Positions 54,034 to 63,615 are shown, counted from the first letter of the stretch. The stretch is 64,000 nucleotides of DNA from Citrifermentans bemidjiense Bem (GCF_000020725.1 NC_011146.1:1425501-1489500), one strand, 5' to 3'. Program-made: numbers and translations. Notes: generated by a model from the sequence alone, not told the origin.

Positions 54034-54566
54034 AACTGACCATAAACCTGGCTACCCGGCGCTATCTCAATATGCGCCGGCTGAACGCGGCGCTTTTCGG
54101 CGCCGGGCTCGTGCTGGCGGCGCTTCTCGTTTACCAGGTGCGCGAGATCGCCAACAACCAGGTCGAGTTCAATACGATCAAACGGGACAGCGCCGCGGCG
54201 AACAGCGCGCGTCCGGGCGCGGCTCCGGTGAGCCCGGAGCAGTTGAAGTCCCTGGAGAGCAGTGTCGCCTTCGCCAACGAGATCATCGACAAAAAGACCC
54301 TCAACTGGCTCGCGCTTTTGGACAAGCTTGAAGGGGTGGTGCCCGCCGGGGTCGCGCTGACCCAGGTGGAGCCGGTCTTGAAAGATCAAGCCCTGAAGCT
54401 TGCTGGGGTGGCCTACGGCTTCTCGAACCTGCGCACGCTGCTGGAGAACATGGAACAGTCTCCCAACTTCTCGGAGGTGTACCTCCTGTCGCAGAGCGAG
54501 GTCAAGGTGGGCAAGAGCCAACAAGGCATCGGCTTCACCATCTCCTGCAAGGTCGGTTACCGATGA
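54030..54566 (+). CDS. PilN-like inner-membrane alignment protein
   Basis: The 178-residue protein begins MKLTINLATRRYLNMRRLNA, close to the PilN tail INLLP/INLA that PilM binds, then has one membrane helix (about 20-38), a coiled part and a periplasmic ferredoxin-like domain (VALTQVEPVLKDQALKLAG). It overlaps both neighbours by four bases. Confidence 0.78.
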   Translation: MKLTINLATRRYLNMRRLNAALFGAGLVLAALLVYQVREIANNQVEFNTIKRDSAAANSARPGAAPVSPEQLKSLESSVAFANEIIDKKTLNWLALLDKLEGVVPAGVALTQVEPVLKDQALKLAGVAYGFSNLRTLLENMEQSPNFSEVYLLSQSEVKVGKSQQGIGFTISCKVGYR

Positions 54567-55117
54567 ATTACCAGATCGTACGCGACATCATGGCCGCCAG
54601 GAGCAAATCGCTGGCTTTCTTGGCTCTTCTGCTGCTGCTCGCGGTGTCGGTGCAGCTCTACCTCTCCTATTGGCAGCGCCCGGCGCTGGAAAAGGCGCAG
54701 GTGGAGTGGTTTTCCAAGAGGGACGCTATTGCCAAGGGAGAGTCCGTGGGCGACGCCACGCGCTATCACAACGGGATGCGCGACCTTGGGGAGTTCCAAA
54801 AACGCCTGGTGCCGAAGGAACGGTTCCCCGCGCTGATGAGCCAGCTCTACGACGCCGCCAAGAGCAATGCCCTTTCCCTGAAAGCGGTCTCCTACAAACC
54901 GGCCAAGATCAAAGGGCAGAAGCAGATCGATACCTACGGCGTTTCCTTTACCGTTTCCGGGCGCTATGCCTCGGTGAAAAAATTCGTCGCGGACCTGATG
55001 CGCTACAAGGAACTGGTCACGGTCGACTCCATCTCGCTGGGTAGCCAGAGTGCGACCGAGGAGACGGTGACGCTGAAGGTCCAGACTACGGTGTATATGA
55101 AGACGGGGGGGGCATGA
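54563..55117 (+). CDS. PilO-like inner-membrane alignment protein
   Basis: This 184-residue protein has one membrane helix (about 15-32), then a coiled linker and a periplasmic ferredoxin-like domain with FTVSGRYASVKKFVADLMR. PilO pairs with PilN to form the periplasmic ring. The call rests on layout and order (M-N-O-P). Confidence 0.75.
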   Translation: MNYQIVRDIMAARSKSLAFLALLLLLAVSVQLYLSYWQRPALEKAQVEWFSKRDAIAKGESVGDATRYHNGMRDLGEFQKRLVPKERFPALMSQLYDAAKSNALSLKAVSYKPAKIKGQKQIDTYGVSFTVSGRYASVKKFVADLMRYKELVTVDSISLGSQSATEETVTLKVQTTVYMKTGGA

Positions 55118-55746
55118 ACCGCCAGAAGCTCGTGCTATTCCTTTTGCTGCTGGCCCTGGCGGCCTCCGTCGGCTATTCGTTCTTGCGCTCTCCCCGGCAG
55201 CAGGAGGTGGCCACGCTGAAGAACCGCCCGGGGATGGCGGCTTCGGTGTCGAGGAGCAAAAAGGCGCCTGCCCAGAAGCGGGTGGTAGACAGCAGCAGTG
55301 TGCACCTGGCGCAACTGGACCAGGAGCTGACCTCTTTCAGCGGCTTTCGGCGCAACATCTTTTCTCCCATCTTCAAGGGTGAGGCGCCGCCGGCGCTCAA
55401 ACTGCCGCCTCCGCCCCCGCCGGTCAAACTGCCGCCTCCTCCGCCTCCGATGCCGGTGGCGCAGCCTGTGCCCCCGCCCCCCCCGCCGCCTACGCAGGAG
55501 CAGGTGGACGAGGCGGAGATGGGCAAGTTCGTTTTCCTTGGCTACCTGAAGAAGAACGGTGATAAGACCGTGTTTCTCTCCAAGAACAACGAGATCATCC
55601 TGGCGAAGAAGGGCTCCAAACTCGGGTCGAGGTTCCAGGTGACCGACCTGACCGAAGAGGCTCTAACCATTAAGTCCCTGACCACCGACCAGCAGATGGT
55701 GATACCTCTGGTCGAGAACAGGTCGCTTGCGCGCCGCACCAAGTAA
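55114..55746 (+). CDS. PilP/GspC-like protein with proline-rich linker
   Basis: The 210-residue protein has an N-terminal membrane helix (about 5-22), then FRRNIFSPIF, a striking proline linker with two LPPPPPP-type blocks (residues about 95-125), and a small beta domain (MGKFVFLGYLKKNGDKTVFLSKNNEI) of the GspC/PilP HR type that contacts the secretin. It overlaps the O gene by four bases and precedes the secretin. Confidence 0.75.
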   Translation: MNRQKLVLFLLLLALAASVGYSFLRSPRQQEVATLKNRPGMAASVSRSKKAPAQKRVVDSSSVHLAQLDQELTSFSGFRRNIFSPIFKGEAPPALKLPPPPPPVKLPPPPPPMPVAQPVPPPPPPPTQEQVDEAEMGKFVFLGYLKKNGDKTVFLSKNNEIILAKKGSKLGSRFQVTDLTEEALTIKSLTTDQQMVIPLVENRSLARRTK

Positions 55747-55765
55747 TAGGTTAAGGAGCAACTGC

Positions 55766-58372
55766 ATGCATAGACCAAGACTGATCTTAACCGTGATGCT
55801 GGTGGCACTGGCTCTCTCGGGCTGCACGTCCGGCCGCACCGCTTTCAGCAAGGCGGAGAAGCTGGAGCGAGAGGGAAACCTGGACGCCGCGCTGGTGAAG
55901 TACGCCGAGGTAGCCGCTGCCAACCCCGATATCGGCGAGTACCGGGTGAAGCTTCTGAACGTCACCGAGACTGCGGCTCGCGCGCATTTCAAGAAGGGGG
56001 AGGAGTTCTTCGCCAAGAAGAACTACGACGAAGCCCTCAGGGAGTTTCAAAGCGCCTACGCCATGGACCCCACGCACGTCCTGGCCAAGAATCAGGCCGA
56101 CCAGGTGCTTAAGCTGAGAAACGCCCAGACCTACCTGCAGGAGGGGCTCGACTTCGAGAAGAACCGCAAACCGCGGGAGGCGATGATCGCCTTCAAGCAC
56201 GCCCTCGAATTCGACCCGAGCAACAAGGAGGTGAAGGAAGGGCTGGATCGCATCATCGCCAACAAGCGCCAGAAGCTGGACGGTTTCGAGCTGAACCTGA
56301 AGTCGAACAAGCCGATCACCCTCAAGTTCCGCGATGCCAAGCTCAAGGAGATCTTCACCATCCTTTCCCAGCTCTCCGGCATCAACTTCGTCTTCGACGA
56401 CGCGGTGAAGGACGTGAACATCACGCTGCACCTGGAGAACGGCTCATTCCAGCAGGCGATGGAACTGATCACCGGGATGCAGAAGCTGGACAAGAAGATC
56501 CTGAACGAGAGCACCATCATCATCTATCCGAAGACCCCGGACAAGGTCAAGCAGTACGAAGAGCTCTTCCTGCAGACCTTCTACCTGAACAAGCTGGACG
56601 CGAAGAAGGCGGTCAACCTGGTGCGCACCATGCTCCAGGTGAAGAAGATCTACGTGAACGAGGAGGCGAACGCCCTCGTCATCCGCGACACCCCCGAGGT
56701 CATCGAGGTGGCGCGCAAGATTCTGGAGGCCAACGACGTTCCCGATGCCGAGGTGCTCCTCGAGGTGGAGGTGTTCGAGCTCTCCAAGCAGAACGCCGAG
56801 ACCTTCGGACTGCTCCTCTCCCGGTACGCCACCTCCCTGGGGGTGACAGCTCCGGGAAGCACCGGCACCAACCCGTTCCTGGCTGACACGCTGGGAGCAG
56901 TCACCACGACGACCACCACAGGTACGACCACCTCTTCCGCTGGGCCGTCCAACCTGTTGAACGTGTTCAACCTGAGGGGTTATAACGGCTACTTGACCGT
57001 ACCCAACGCCACCTTCAACTTCGGCAAGACCCTCTCCAACGGCGAGACCCTCTCCAACCCGAAAATCAGGGTGAAGAACCGAGAGAAGGCGAAGTTCAAC
57101 GTCGGCACCAGGGTCCCTATCACCACCACCTCTTCGCCTTCCGGCGGCGGCGTCAGCGTCAACGTCCAGTACGTCGACGTCGGGGTCAAGGTGAACGCCG
57201 AGCCGACCATCCAGCTCAACAACGAGGTCGCCATCAAGCTGGGGCTCGAGGTCAGCTCCATCCTCAACGAGAAGACTATCGGCACCGACCAGGCCACCAC
57301 CGTGGTCACCATCGGCACCAGGAACCTCGACACCGTGCTCTCACTCAAGGACGGCGAGACCAGCATCATCGGGGGGCTGATCCAGAAGACCCAGACCGAC
57401 AGCAAGAGCAAGGTCTTCTTGTTGGGCGACATCCCGATCCTCGGCCCTTTGTTCAGCAACACCAGCGACAAGAAGGATAAGACCGAGCTGCTGCTTGCCA
57501 TCACCCCCAGAATCGTGCGCGGCGTGACCGTTCCCGACAACGACGTCGCCGCTTTCTGGTCCGGCCGCGAGGACGAGCCTTCGTCGCATCAGCCGTATTC
57601 CTCCTTCATGGAGCCTGACTTCGTCAACCCCGAGGCCGCCGAGGGTGCCGCGGCCCCTGCCGCAGCCAAGCCCGCTCCCAGGGCGCTGCCTAACCTGGTG
57701 CCGGTCCAGAAGATCGTGCCGGCTCCTGTTCCGGCCCCGGCTCCTGCTCCTGCCGGCGCTCCTGCTCCTGCTCCTGCCGGCGCTCCGGCCCCGGCCCCAG
57801 GCGGAGCTGCCGCGGCAGTTCCAGCACCTGCCCCTGGCGCCGTTCCGGCCGCAGGGGACGTCCCGGTGCCCGCGCCTGTCCCTGTCCCTGTGCCCGCTCC
57901 GGTACCGGTACCGGTTCCCGCTCCCGCTCCAGCCGCACCCGCAGCCGCGAAACAGCCGCTTCTGACCGATTCGCTGATCGCGCTGAGCCTTCCGGCCAAG
58001 GTGAAGCTGAACGACCAGTTCAGCGTGCAGGTGAATGGATCAGGGATGAGGGATTTGTACAAGGCGGTCTTCGTGCTCTCTTACGATCCAAAGCTCCTGG
58101 ACGCCATTTCGCAATCCGAGGGGAACCTCTTGAAACAACCCGGGAAGCCTTCCACTTTCCAGGCATTCGCGGACAAGAAAAAGGGTGAGATCTGGATGTC
58201 CGGCATGCGCGAGGAGCCGACCGGAACCGCCAACGGCATCCTGGCCAACATCAGCTTCAAGGCGATAGGGACGGGATCGGCCGCTGTCTCCGTGAACAAC
58301 ACCAACTTCAGCAAAAAGACTGGCGAGGATATCCCGGTCACCGCCTTCAAGTCCGTAGTGGAGGTACAGTAG
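55766..58372 (+). CDS. Lipoprotein secretin (GspD/PilQ type) fused to a cohesin domain
   Basis: This 868-residue outer-membrane channel has a lipobox ALSGC (Cys 20), TPR-like repeats (about 25-150), and an STN/N0 domain (about 170-235, FRDAKLKEIFTILSQLSGINFVF). N1-type repeats follow with EEANALVIRDTPEVIE, and then the secretin pore domain (about 400-585) with VGVKVNAEPTIQ and TSIIGGLIQ. A Pro/Ala linker spans about 610-730, and a C-terminal cohesin-type domain about 730-868 (LSLPAKVKLNDQFSVQVN, FVLSYDPKLLDAI, ISFKAIGTGSAAVSV). Ordinary secretins lack TPR and cohesin parts. Its start follows AAGGAG. Confidence 0.9.
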   Translation: MHRPRLILTVMLVALALSGCTSGRTAFSKAEKLEREGNLDAALVKYAEVAAANPDIGEYRVKLLNVTETAARAHFKKGEEFFAKKNYDEALREFQSAYAMDPTHVLAKNQADQVLKLRNAQTYLQEGLDFEKNRKPREAMIAFKHALEFDPSNKEVKEGLDRIIANKRQKLDGFELNLKSNKPITLKFRDAKLKEIFTILSQLSGINFVFDDAVKDVNITLHLENGSFQQAMELITGMQKLDKKILNESTIIIYPKTPDKVKQYEELFLQTFYLNKLDAKKAVNLVRTMLQVKKIYVNEEANALVIRDTPEVIEVARKILEANDVPDAEVLLEVEVFELSKQNAETFGLLLSRYATSLGVTAPGSTGTNPFLADTLGAVTTTTTTGTTTSSAGPSNLLNVFNLRGYNGYLTVPNATFNFGKTLSNGETLSNPKIRVKNREKAKFNVGTRVPITTTSSPSGGGVSVNVQYVDVGVKVNAEPTIQLNNEVAIKLGLEVSSILNEKTIGTDQATTVVTIGTRNLDTVLSLKDGETSIIGGLIQKTQTDSKSKVFLLGDIPILGPLFSNTSDKKDKTELLLAITPRIVRGVTVPDNDVAAFWSGREDEPSSHQPYSSFMEPDFVNPEAAEGAAAPAAAKPAPRALPNLVPVQKIVPAPVPAPAPAPAGAPAPAPAGAPAPAPGGAAAAVPAPAPGAVPAAGDVPVPAPVPVPVPAPVPVPVPAPAPAAPAAAKQPLLTDSLIALSLPAKVKLNDQFSVQVNGSGMRDLYKAVFVLSYDPKLLDAISQSEGNLLKQPGKPSTFQAFADKKKGEIWMSGMREEPTGTANGILANISFKAIGTGSAAVSVNNTNFSKKTGEDIPVTAFKSVVEVQ

Positions 58373-58392
58373 CCTTTCGAGGCTTTCAGATC

Positions 58393-58887
58393 ATGTGGAA
58401 AATCCTTGACGACAAGCGCGGGTTGAGCCTGATCGAGCTGGTGGTGACGCTGTCCATACTCATCATCCTCTCCTCGCTGATACTCCCTTCCGCGCAGATG
58501 GCTTCCAAGCGGAGCAAGGAGATCGAGCTCAGGCGGAACCTGCGCGAGATCAGGGGGGCCATCGATGAGTACAAGAAGACCTATGACCGTGGCGTCGACG
58601 AGAAGAAGATCACCGCTTCGCTGAACAAGCCGGAGGGGTACCCGGAAACCCTCGAGGTGCTGGTAAAAGGGGACGACATAAAGGGGTACCTGGGGTACAA
58701 AAAGAAGTTCCTGCGCCGGATACCGGCGGACCCGTTTTACAAACCTCAGGGGGATGAACCGGCCTGGGGCATGCGCTCCCACAACGACGAACCCGACAGC
58801 ACCACCTGGGGGGGGGAAGATGTCTTCGACGTCTATTCCCTGAGCGACGGGACGGCGATCGACGGCACCAAATACAAGGACTGGTGA
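58393..58887 (+). CDS. Type II secretion pseudopilin (prepilin-like)
   Basis: This 164-residue pseudopilin has the prepilin peptidase site after a short basic leader: KRGLSLIELVVTLSI, with Gly before the cut and Glu at position 5 of the mature protein, then a hydrophobic helix. The globular part shares RRIPADPF and the repeated YPETLEVL with the next gene, suggesting duplication. It assembles into the pseudopilus. Confidence 0.85.
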   Translation: MWKILDDKRGLSLIELVVTLSILIILSSLILPSAQMASKRSKEIELRRNLREIRGAIDEYKKTYDRGVDEKKITASLNKPEGYPETLEVLVKGDDIKGYLGYKKKFLRRIPADPFYKPQGDEPAWGMRSHNDEPDSTTWGGEDVFDVYSLSDGTAIDGTKYKDW

Positions 58888-58891
58888 CCTC

Positions 58892-59299
58892 ATGTTTAAG
58901 AGGATTGCAAAGACACAGCGTGGTTTCACGCTAATCGAACTGATGATCGTCCTGTCCATCATCGGCATCCTGGCCGCCATCGCTGCGCCCAACTACCAGT
59001 GGGGTATTGTCAGGGCGCGCGAATCGGTTTTGCGCGAGGATCTCTACACCCTGCGCTCCACCATAGACCAGTACTACGCCGACCAGGGCAAATACCCGGA
59101 AACGCTGCAGGAGCTCGTGGAAAACAAGAACAAATACCTGAGGGAGATACCGAAGGACCCGTTCACCAAGTCCAGGGAAACCTGGGTCACCGCCGCTCCT
59201 CCGGCCACCGACTCGGGCGAGCCGGCCACAGGTGTCTACGACGTGCACAGTGGTTCGACCCTGATGGGGTCCAACGGCGTGGCATACAACGAGTGGTAA
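58892..59299 (+). CDS. Major pseudopilin GspG-like (OxpG-type)
   Basis: The 135-residue pseudopilin has the cleavage motif QRGFTLIELMIVLSIIGILAAIAAP and GspG features (IDQYYADQGKYPETLQELVE, LREIPKDPF, YDVHSGS). In Geobacter sulfurreducens a similar gene called oxpG serves an atypical type II system that exports a multicopper protein needed for reduction of insoluble acceptors; equivalence here is an inference from gene order. It lies four bases after the previous pseudopilin. Confidence 0.88.
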   Translation: MFKRIAKTQRGFTLIELMIVLSIIGILAAIAAPNYQWGIVRARESVLREDLYTLRSTIDQYYADQGKYPETLQELVENKNKYLREIPKDPFTKSRETWVTAAPPATDSGEPATGVYDVHSGSTLMGSNGVAYNEW

Positions 59300-59330
59300 C
59301 CCTCACGAAACAGAAGAGGCTTAAAGGAAA

Positions 59331-60002
59331 ATGATCCAACTGCACAACGTATCGATGTCGTATCAGGCCGAATCTGCGGCTCTGACCGATGTAACCCTCA
59401 AAATCCCCAAAGGGGATTTTGTTTTTTTGACCGGGCAATCGGGAGCGGGGAAGTCGACCCTCTTGAAGCTCATCTACGCCGAACTCTCCCCCACCCGCGG
59501 CCAGGTGATAATCGACGGCGCCAACGTCACCAGGCTTTCCAGGAAGGAGATCCCTTACCTGCGCCGCTCCATCGGGGTGGTGTTCCAGGACTACAAGCTT
59601 TTGCCCAACCGCACCGTCCTTGAGAACGTCGCCATCACCCTTGAGGTTTTGGGGTGGGGCAAGCGCGACATCGGCAAGAAGGTGTACCACATCCTGAAAT
59701 CGATGGGGCTGGAGGACAAGGTGAACTCCACCCCCCTGAGGCTTTCGGGTGGCGAGCAGCAGCGCGTGGCGCTGGCCCGGGCGCTGGTCAACGACCCCAA
59801 GATCCTCATTGCCGACGAGCCGACCGGGAACCTGGACGACGAGAACAAGGAACAGATTCTCTCCATCTTCAAGGAGGCGAACATCCGCGGCACCACCGTG
59901 GTGGTGGCGACCCACGACCGGCGCGTGATCGAGAACTCCCACCGCAGGGTGATCCGGCTGGAGAAGGGACGCATGGTGGAGGTGCCCGATGTCCAAAACT
60001 AA
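59331..60002 (+). CDS. ftsE: Cell-division ABC-type ATPase FtsE
   Basis: This 223-residue ATPase has Walker A GQSGAGKST, Q-loop VFQDYKLLPNRTV, signature LSGGEQQR, Walker B ILIADEPTG and a switch His (THDRR). With FtsX it controls peptidoglycan hydrolase activators at the division site. It overlaps ftsX by 14 bases. Confidence 0.95.
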   Translation: MIQLHNVSMSYQAESAALTDVTLKIPKGDFVFLTGQSGAGKSTLLKLIYAELSPTRGQVIIDGANVTRLSRKEIPYLRRSIGVVFQDYKLLPNRTVLENVAITLEVLGWGKRDIGKKVYHILKSMGLEDKVNSTPLRLSGGEQQRVALARALVNDPKILIADEPTGNLDDENKEQILSIFKEANIRGTTVVVATHDRRVIENSHRRVIRLEKGRMVEVPDVQN

Positions 60003-60933
60003 CAAGGCGGTCCGTCCCAAGCTGGCGCAGGAGGGCTTCTTCGGGCGCTTGAGCTATTACTCCAGCCGCGCCGTCGCGAACCTCAGGCAAAACGTCTTCG
60101 TGAGCGCGGTCACCGTCGGGACCATCGCGCTTGCGCTTCTCATCGCCTCGCTCTTTCTGCTGGTCTACGTGAACCTTTCCGGAATGGCCGAGGGATGGAG
60201 CGACAAGGTGCAGGTGACCGCCTACTTCGATGCCGAGCCGGCCCCGCTGGCGGTGGCCGCGCTGAAGGGGAGGGTGCAGGCCATACCCGGCACCGCCAAG
60301 GTTCTCTTCGTGAGCCAGGCCGAGGCGGAGAAACGCCTGCGGAGCCGGCTCAAGGGGCAGGAGTCCCTTCTTGAGGGAATCTCCGCCGAAGTGCTCCCCG
60401 CATCGCTCGAGATCCGCCTGGACCGCGACCACCGCGACAACGAGTCGGTGGCGGCCTACGTGGCGAAGCTCAAGCAGATCCAGGGGATCACCGAGGTGCA
60501 GTACGGCGAGGAGTGGGTCAGGCGCTTCAACTCTTTCATGAACCTCTTCCGCCTGATGGGGGCGCTCCTCGGGGGCTTCCTCACCATAACGGTGCTCTTC
60601 ATCGTCTCCAACACCATTAAGCTCACCATCTACGCAAGGAAGGACGAACTGGAGCTCCTGGGCCTTGTGGGGGCGACCCGCTTCTTCATCAAGGCTCCTT
60701 TCCTCATCGAGGGGGTGCTGCAGGGGGCAGCAGGGGCGGTGATCTCGCTTTTGGCGCTTCTTGGTTGCTATTTCGCCTTCCTGAAGAACGCCGGTGACTT
60801 CCTCGGCATCAACCCGGCTTCGGCTGGGCTTTCCTTTCTTCCCCCCTCGCACCTGGCTGGGGTAGTACTGGGAGGCGTGCTGCTCGGTTTCATCGGCAGC
60901 GCGACCTCGCTGAAGAGGTTCATAAACGTCTAG
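59989..60933 (+). CDS. ftsX: Cell-division membrane protein FtsX
   Basis: This 314-residue FtsX has a cytoplasmic N-terminus, a first helix (about 45-66), a large periplasmic loop with VQVTAYFDAEP, EVLPASLEIRL and YGEEWVRRF, and three C-terminal helices with GATRFFIKAPFLIEGVLQG, the conserved contact to FtsE. It reads straight into the EnvC-like gene. Confidence 0.94.
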   Translation: MSKTNKAVRPKLAQEGFFGRLSYYSSRAVANLRQNVFVSAVTVGTIALALLIASLFLLVYVNLSGMAEGWSDKVQVTAYFDAEPAPLAVAALKGRVQAIPGTAKVLFVSQAEAEKRLRSRLKGQESLLEGISAEVLPASLEIRLDRDHRDNESVAAYVAKLKQIQGITEVQYGEEWVRRFNSFMNLFRLMGALLGGFLTITVLFIVSNTIKLTIYARKDELELLGLVGATRFFIKAPFLIEGVLQGAAGAVISLLALLGCYFAFLKNAGDFLGINPASAGLSFLPPSHLAGVVLGGVLLGFIGSATSLKRFINV

Positions 60934-60934
60934 C

Positions 60935-62128
60935 ATGCGTCACATTCTACTGATAAGCTGTCTGGCCCTGATTTTGGCCCCTTCCCTTTGCGGCGCGGGG
61001 GCCAAGGAAGAGCTGCAGACCATAAAGAAACAGATCAAGGAAAAGAACCGGCTCATCTCGAAAACCCAGAAGGTGGAGACCAAGGTTTCGGGAGAGTTGG
61101 TGCAGATCCAGAAAACCCTGGCCGAGAAGCAGTCGAGCCTGGTTTCCTTGGGGCGCGACTTGGCCTCCGTGGAAAAGGGAATCGACAAGACGCTCGTGGA
61201 CATAGAGAGCGAGCGCCAGGAGGCCGAGCGCAAGCGGGCTCAGATCAACCGCCGCGTCGCCGCCCTCTACAAGGGAGGGGATACCGGGAACCTCAGGGTG
61301 TTCTTCTCCTCGGAGTCTTTCCCGCAGATGACAGAGAACCTCCGCTACATGCGGAGCATACTGGAGAACGACCGGAAACTCTTTCAGCAGTACAACGAGA
61401 ACCTGCAGCGGCTGAACCTGTTGAAGCAGCAACTTGAGCAGGACGCGACGCGCAAGGAAGGGATCCGGCGCAACATAGAGGCGAAGAAGCGCGAGATAGA
61501 GCAAGAGAAGAGCAAGAAGGCGAACTACCTGGTCAAAGTGAGGCAGGACAAGCAGCAGTACCAGGCTTCACTCAAAGAATTGCAGGCCAATGCGGGACGC
61601 CTGCAGAGCATGATCCAAAAGCTTGAAGCGAGAAGTAGAAAAGCGTATAGTTCCAAGGCTCGCGGTAAAGCGGGAGATAATAAGGCGCAAGTCGTCTCTC
61701 CGAGGTCCGTCGCGGTCCCGAACCAGGGGCTCGGGGCGCAGAAGGGAAGGCTCTCCTTGCCGGTGAAGGGGACCATCGTGGACCGCTACGGCAGGCACAA
61801 GCATCCTGAGTTCGATTCCTTCACTGTCAGTAACGGCATTTCTGTATCTGCGCCAGCCGGATCCGCCATTCACGCGATCTATGACGGCGAAGTGATTTTT
61901 GCGAACTATTTCAAAGGCTATGGTAATATGATCATCGTCGATCACGGGGACGGGTTCTTCAGTCTTTACGCCCATGCTTCATCGATGACGAAAAAGGTCG
62001 GGGCGAAGGTATCAAAGAACGAAGTCCTGGCCAGTGTGGGTGACGTTGATTCAAGCAAAGGGCCGATGCTTTATTTCGAGATCAGATACCAGGGGAAACC
62101 AGTCGATCCCTCCCCCTGGTTCAGATAA
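60935..62128 (+). CDS. EnvC-like murein hydrolase activator
   Basis: The 397-residue periplasmic protein has a signal peptide (cleavage near CGAGA, residue about 22), a long coiled coil (about 25-245) and a LytM/M23 domain (about 270-395) with LPVKGTIVDRYG and YFKGYGNMIIVDHGDGFFSLYAH. Zinc ligands are incomplete: the usual HxGID is replaced by SNGIS and the last HxH by YFEIR, as in EnvC, which activates amidases rather than cutting itself. It starts one base after ftsX ends, the expected partner. Confidence 0.9.
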   Translation: MRHILLISCLALILAPSLCGAGAKEELQTIKKQIKEKNRLISKTQKVETKVSGELVQIQKTLAEKQSSLVSLGRDLASVEKGIDKTLVDIESERQEAERKRAQINRRVAALYKGGDTGNLRVFFSSESFPQMTENLRYMRSILENDRKLFQQYNENLQRLNLLKQQLEQDATRKEGIRRNIEAKKREIEQEKSKKANYLVKVRQDKQQYQASLKELQANAGRLQSMIQKLEARSRKAYSSKARGKAGDNKAQVVSPRSVAVPNQGLGAQKGRLSLPVKGTIVDRYGRHKHPEFDSFTVSNGISVSAPAGSAIHAIYDGEVIFANYFKGYGNMIIVDHGDGFFSLYAHASSMTKKVGAKVSKNEVLASVGDVDSSKGPMLYFEIRYQGKPVDPSPWFR

Positions 62129-62162
62129 GCAGGGTACCGCAACAAAATCCTAGGGAGGCAAA

Positions 62163-63497
62163 ATGTTCAAAGGCAGCAAATTTAAGAAGACAACGCTGTT
62201 TGTCACAACCGTGTGCCTGCTGACGCTGGTGATCGGCTTCGGCATGCAACGCAGATGCGCCGCCCAGGGGGGCGGCAGCGATTACCAGTCCATCGAGTTG
62301 TTCACGGACGTTCTGGCCATCGTCAAGAAGAGCTACGTAGAAGAGGTCGACACCAAGAAGCTCGTGTACGGTGCCATCAACGGCATGCTCTCCTCGCTGG
62401 ACCCCCACAGCTCCTTCATGCCCCCTGAAACCTACAAGGAAATGAAGATCGACACCAAGGGCTCCTTCGGCGGTCTCGGCATAGAGATCACGGTCAAGGA
62501 AGGGATCCTCACCGTCATCTCCCCGATAGAGGACACCCCCGCCTTCAAGGCCGGCGTCAAGGCCGGCGACCAGATCCTGAAGATCGACGACAAGTTCACC
62601 AAGGACCTCACCATCACCGATGCGGTGAAGAGGATGAGGGGGGTGAAAGGGACCAAGGTCACCCTCACCATCATGCGTGAAGGGTTCGACAAGACGAAGG
62701 AATTCGTGCTGGAGCGCGACATCATCCAGGTCAAGAGCGTTAAGCACAAGGTGCTCGACGACGGCTACGGCTACGTGAGGATTGCCCAGTTCCAGGAGAA
62801 GACCGACGACGACCTGGAGAAGGCGCTGCAGGCCCTTCAGGGCGAGCAGAAGCAGCTCAAGGGGCTGGTGCTCGACCTGCGCAACGATCCGGGCGGGCTC
62901 CTGGACCAGGCGGTCCGGGTGAGCGAGCACTGGATCGCCGAAGGGAAGCTGGTCGTTTATACCGAGGGACGCGAGAAGGATTCCCAGATGCGCTTCACCT
63001 CCCGTAAGGGGCCCAAGCAGCCGGACTACCCGATCGTGGTGCTGATCAACAGCGGTTCCGCGAGCGCCTCGGAGATCGTCGCCGGCTGCCTGCAGGACCA
63101 CAAGCGCGCCGTTGTCATGGGGACCCAGAGCTTCGGCAAGGGGAGCGTCCAGACCATCATCCCGCTCGCCGACAACTCGGGCCTGAGGCTCACCACCGCC
63201 AGGTACTTCACGCCCAGCGGCCGCTCCATCCAGGCTAAGGGGATAACCCCCGATATCGTCGCCGAGAAGGTCGATCTTGCCGCCACCAGCGAGAAGCGCG
63301 AAGGGATGCACATCAGGGAGAAGGACCTCGAGAACCACTTCGAAGGGGATAAAAAGGAGGGGGGCGAGGAGAAGAAGGATAAGCCGGCTCCCTACAAGAC
63401 CGACGAACTGATCAAGAGCGACTCGCAGGTGCTGCGCGCGCTCGACCTCCTGAAAGGGTGGGAGATCCTGAAGACGATGGGCAAACTCCCCTCCTGA
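62163..63497 (+). CDS. ctpA: Carboxy-terminal processing protease (S41)
   Basis: This 444-residue secreted protease has an N-terminal signal-anchor (about 10-28), a PDZ domain (about 85-165, SFGGLGIEI, VKAGDQILKID) and the S41 core with NDPGGLLDQAV, the catalytic Ser in INSGSASASEIVAG and Lys in GTQSFGKGSVQT. It trims C-termini of periplasmic proteins and often regulates wall hydrolases, in keeping with the ftsEX-envC genes before it. GGGAGG precedes the ATG. Confidence 0.95.
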   Translation: MFKGSKFKKTTLFVTTVCLLTLVIGFGMQRRCAAQGGGSDYQSIELFTDVLAIVKKSYVEEVDTKKLVYGAINGMLSSLDPHSSFMPPETYKEMKIDTKGSFGGLGIEITVKEGILTVISPIEDTPAFKAGVKAGDQILKIDDKFTKDLTITDAVKRMRGVKGTKVTLTIMREGFDKTKEFVLERDIIQVKSVKHKVLDDGYGYVRIAQFQEKTDDDLEKALQALQGEQKQLKGLVLDLRNDPGGLLDQAVRVSEHWIAEGKLVVYTEGREKDSQMRFTSRKGPKQPDYPIVVLINSGSASASEIVAGCLQDHKRAVVMGTQSFGKGSVQTIIPLADNSGLRLTTARYFTPSGRSIQAKGITPDIVAEKVDLAATSEKREGMHIREKDLENHFEGDKKEGGEEKKDKPAPYKTDELIKSDSQVLRALDLLKGWEILKTMGKLPS

Positions 63498-63522
63498 TGG
63501 ACCGGAGACAATAAAGCATAAG

Positions 63523-63559
63523 AAAGGAAGGAATAGTACCGCTATTCCTTCCTTTTTTT
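63523..63559 (+). terminator. Terminator after ctpA
   Basis: AAAGGAAGGAATAG pairs perfectly with CTATTCCTTCCTTT around TACCG and continues into a T-run, closing the secretion/division operon. Confidence 0.92.
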
Positions 63560-63586
63560 ATGCCCGGGGACTGTATGAGACGTGTC

Positions 63587-63615
63587 TTGACAGTTCAAGC
63601 TGCACTGACTAAAGT
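63587..63615 (+). promoter_or_regulatory. Promoter of the cohesin-like gene
   Basis: TTGACA (63587-63592) and TAAAGT (63610-63615) are separated by 17 bases, giving a leader of about 45 bases. Confidence 0.65.

Noticed and set aside
57589-58062. Ala/Gly-rich frame antisense to the secretin linker
   Set aside because: It mirrors the Pro/Ala linker repeats of the secretin, giving low-complexity sequence with no start signal.
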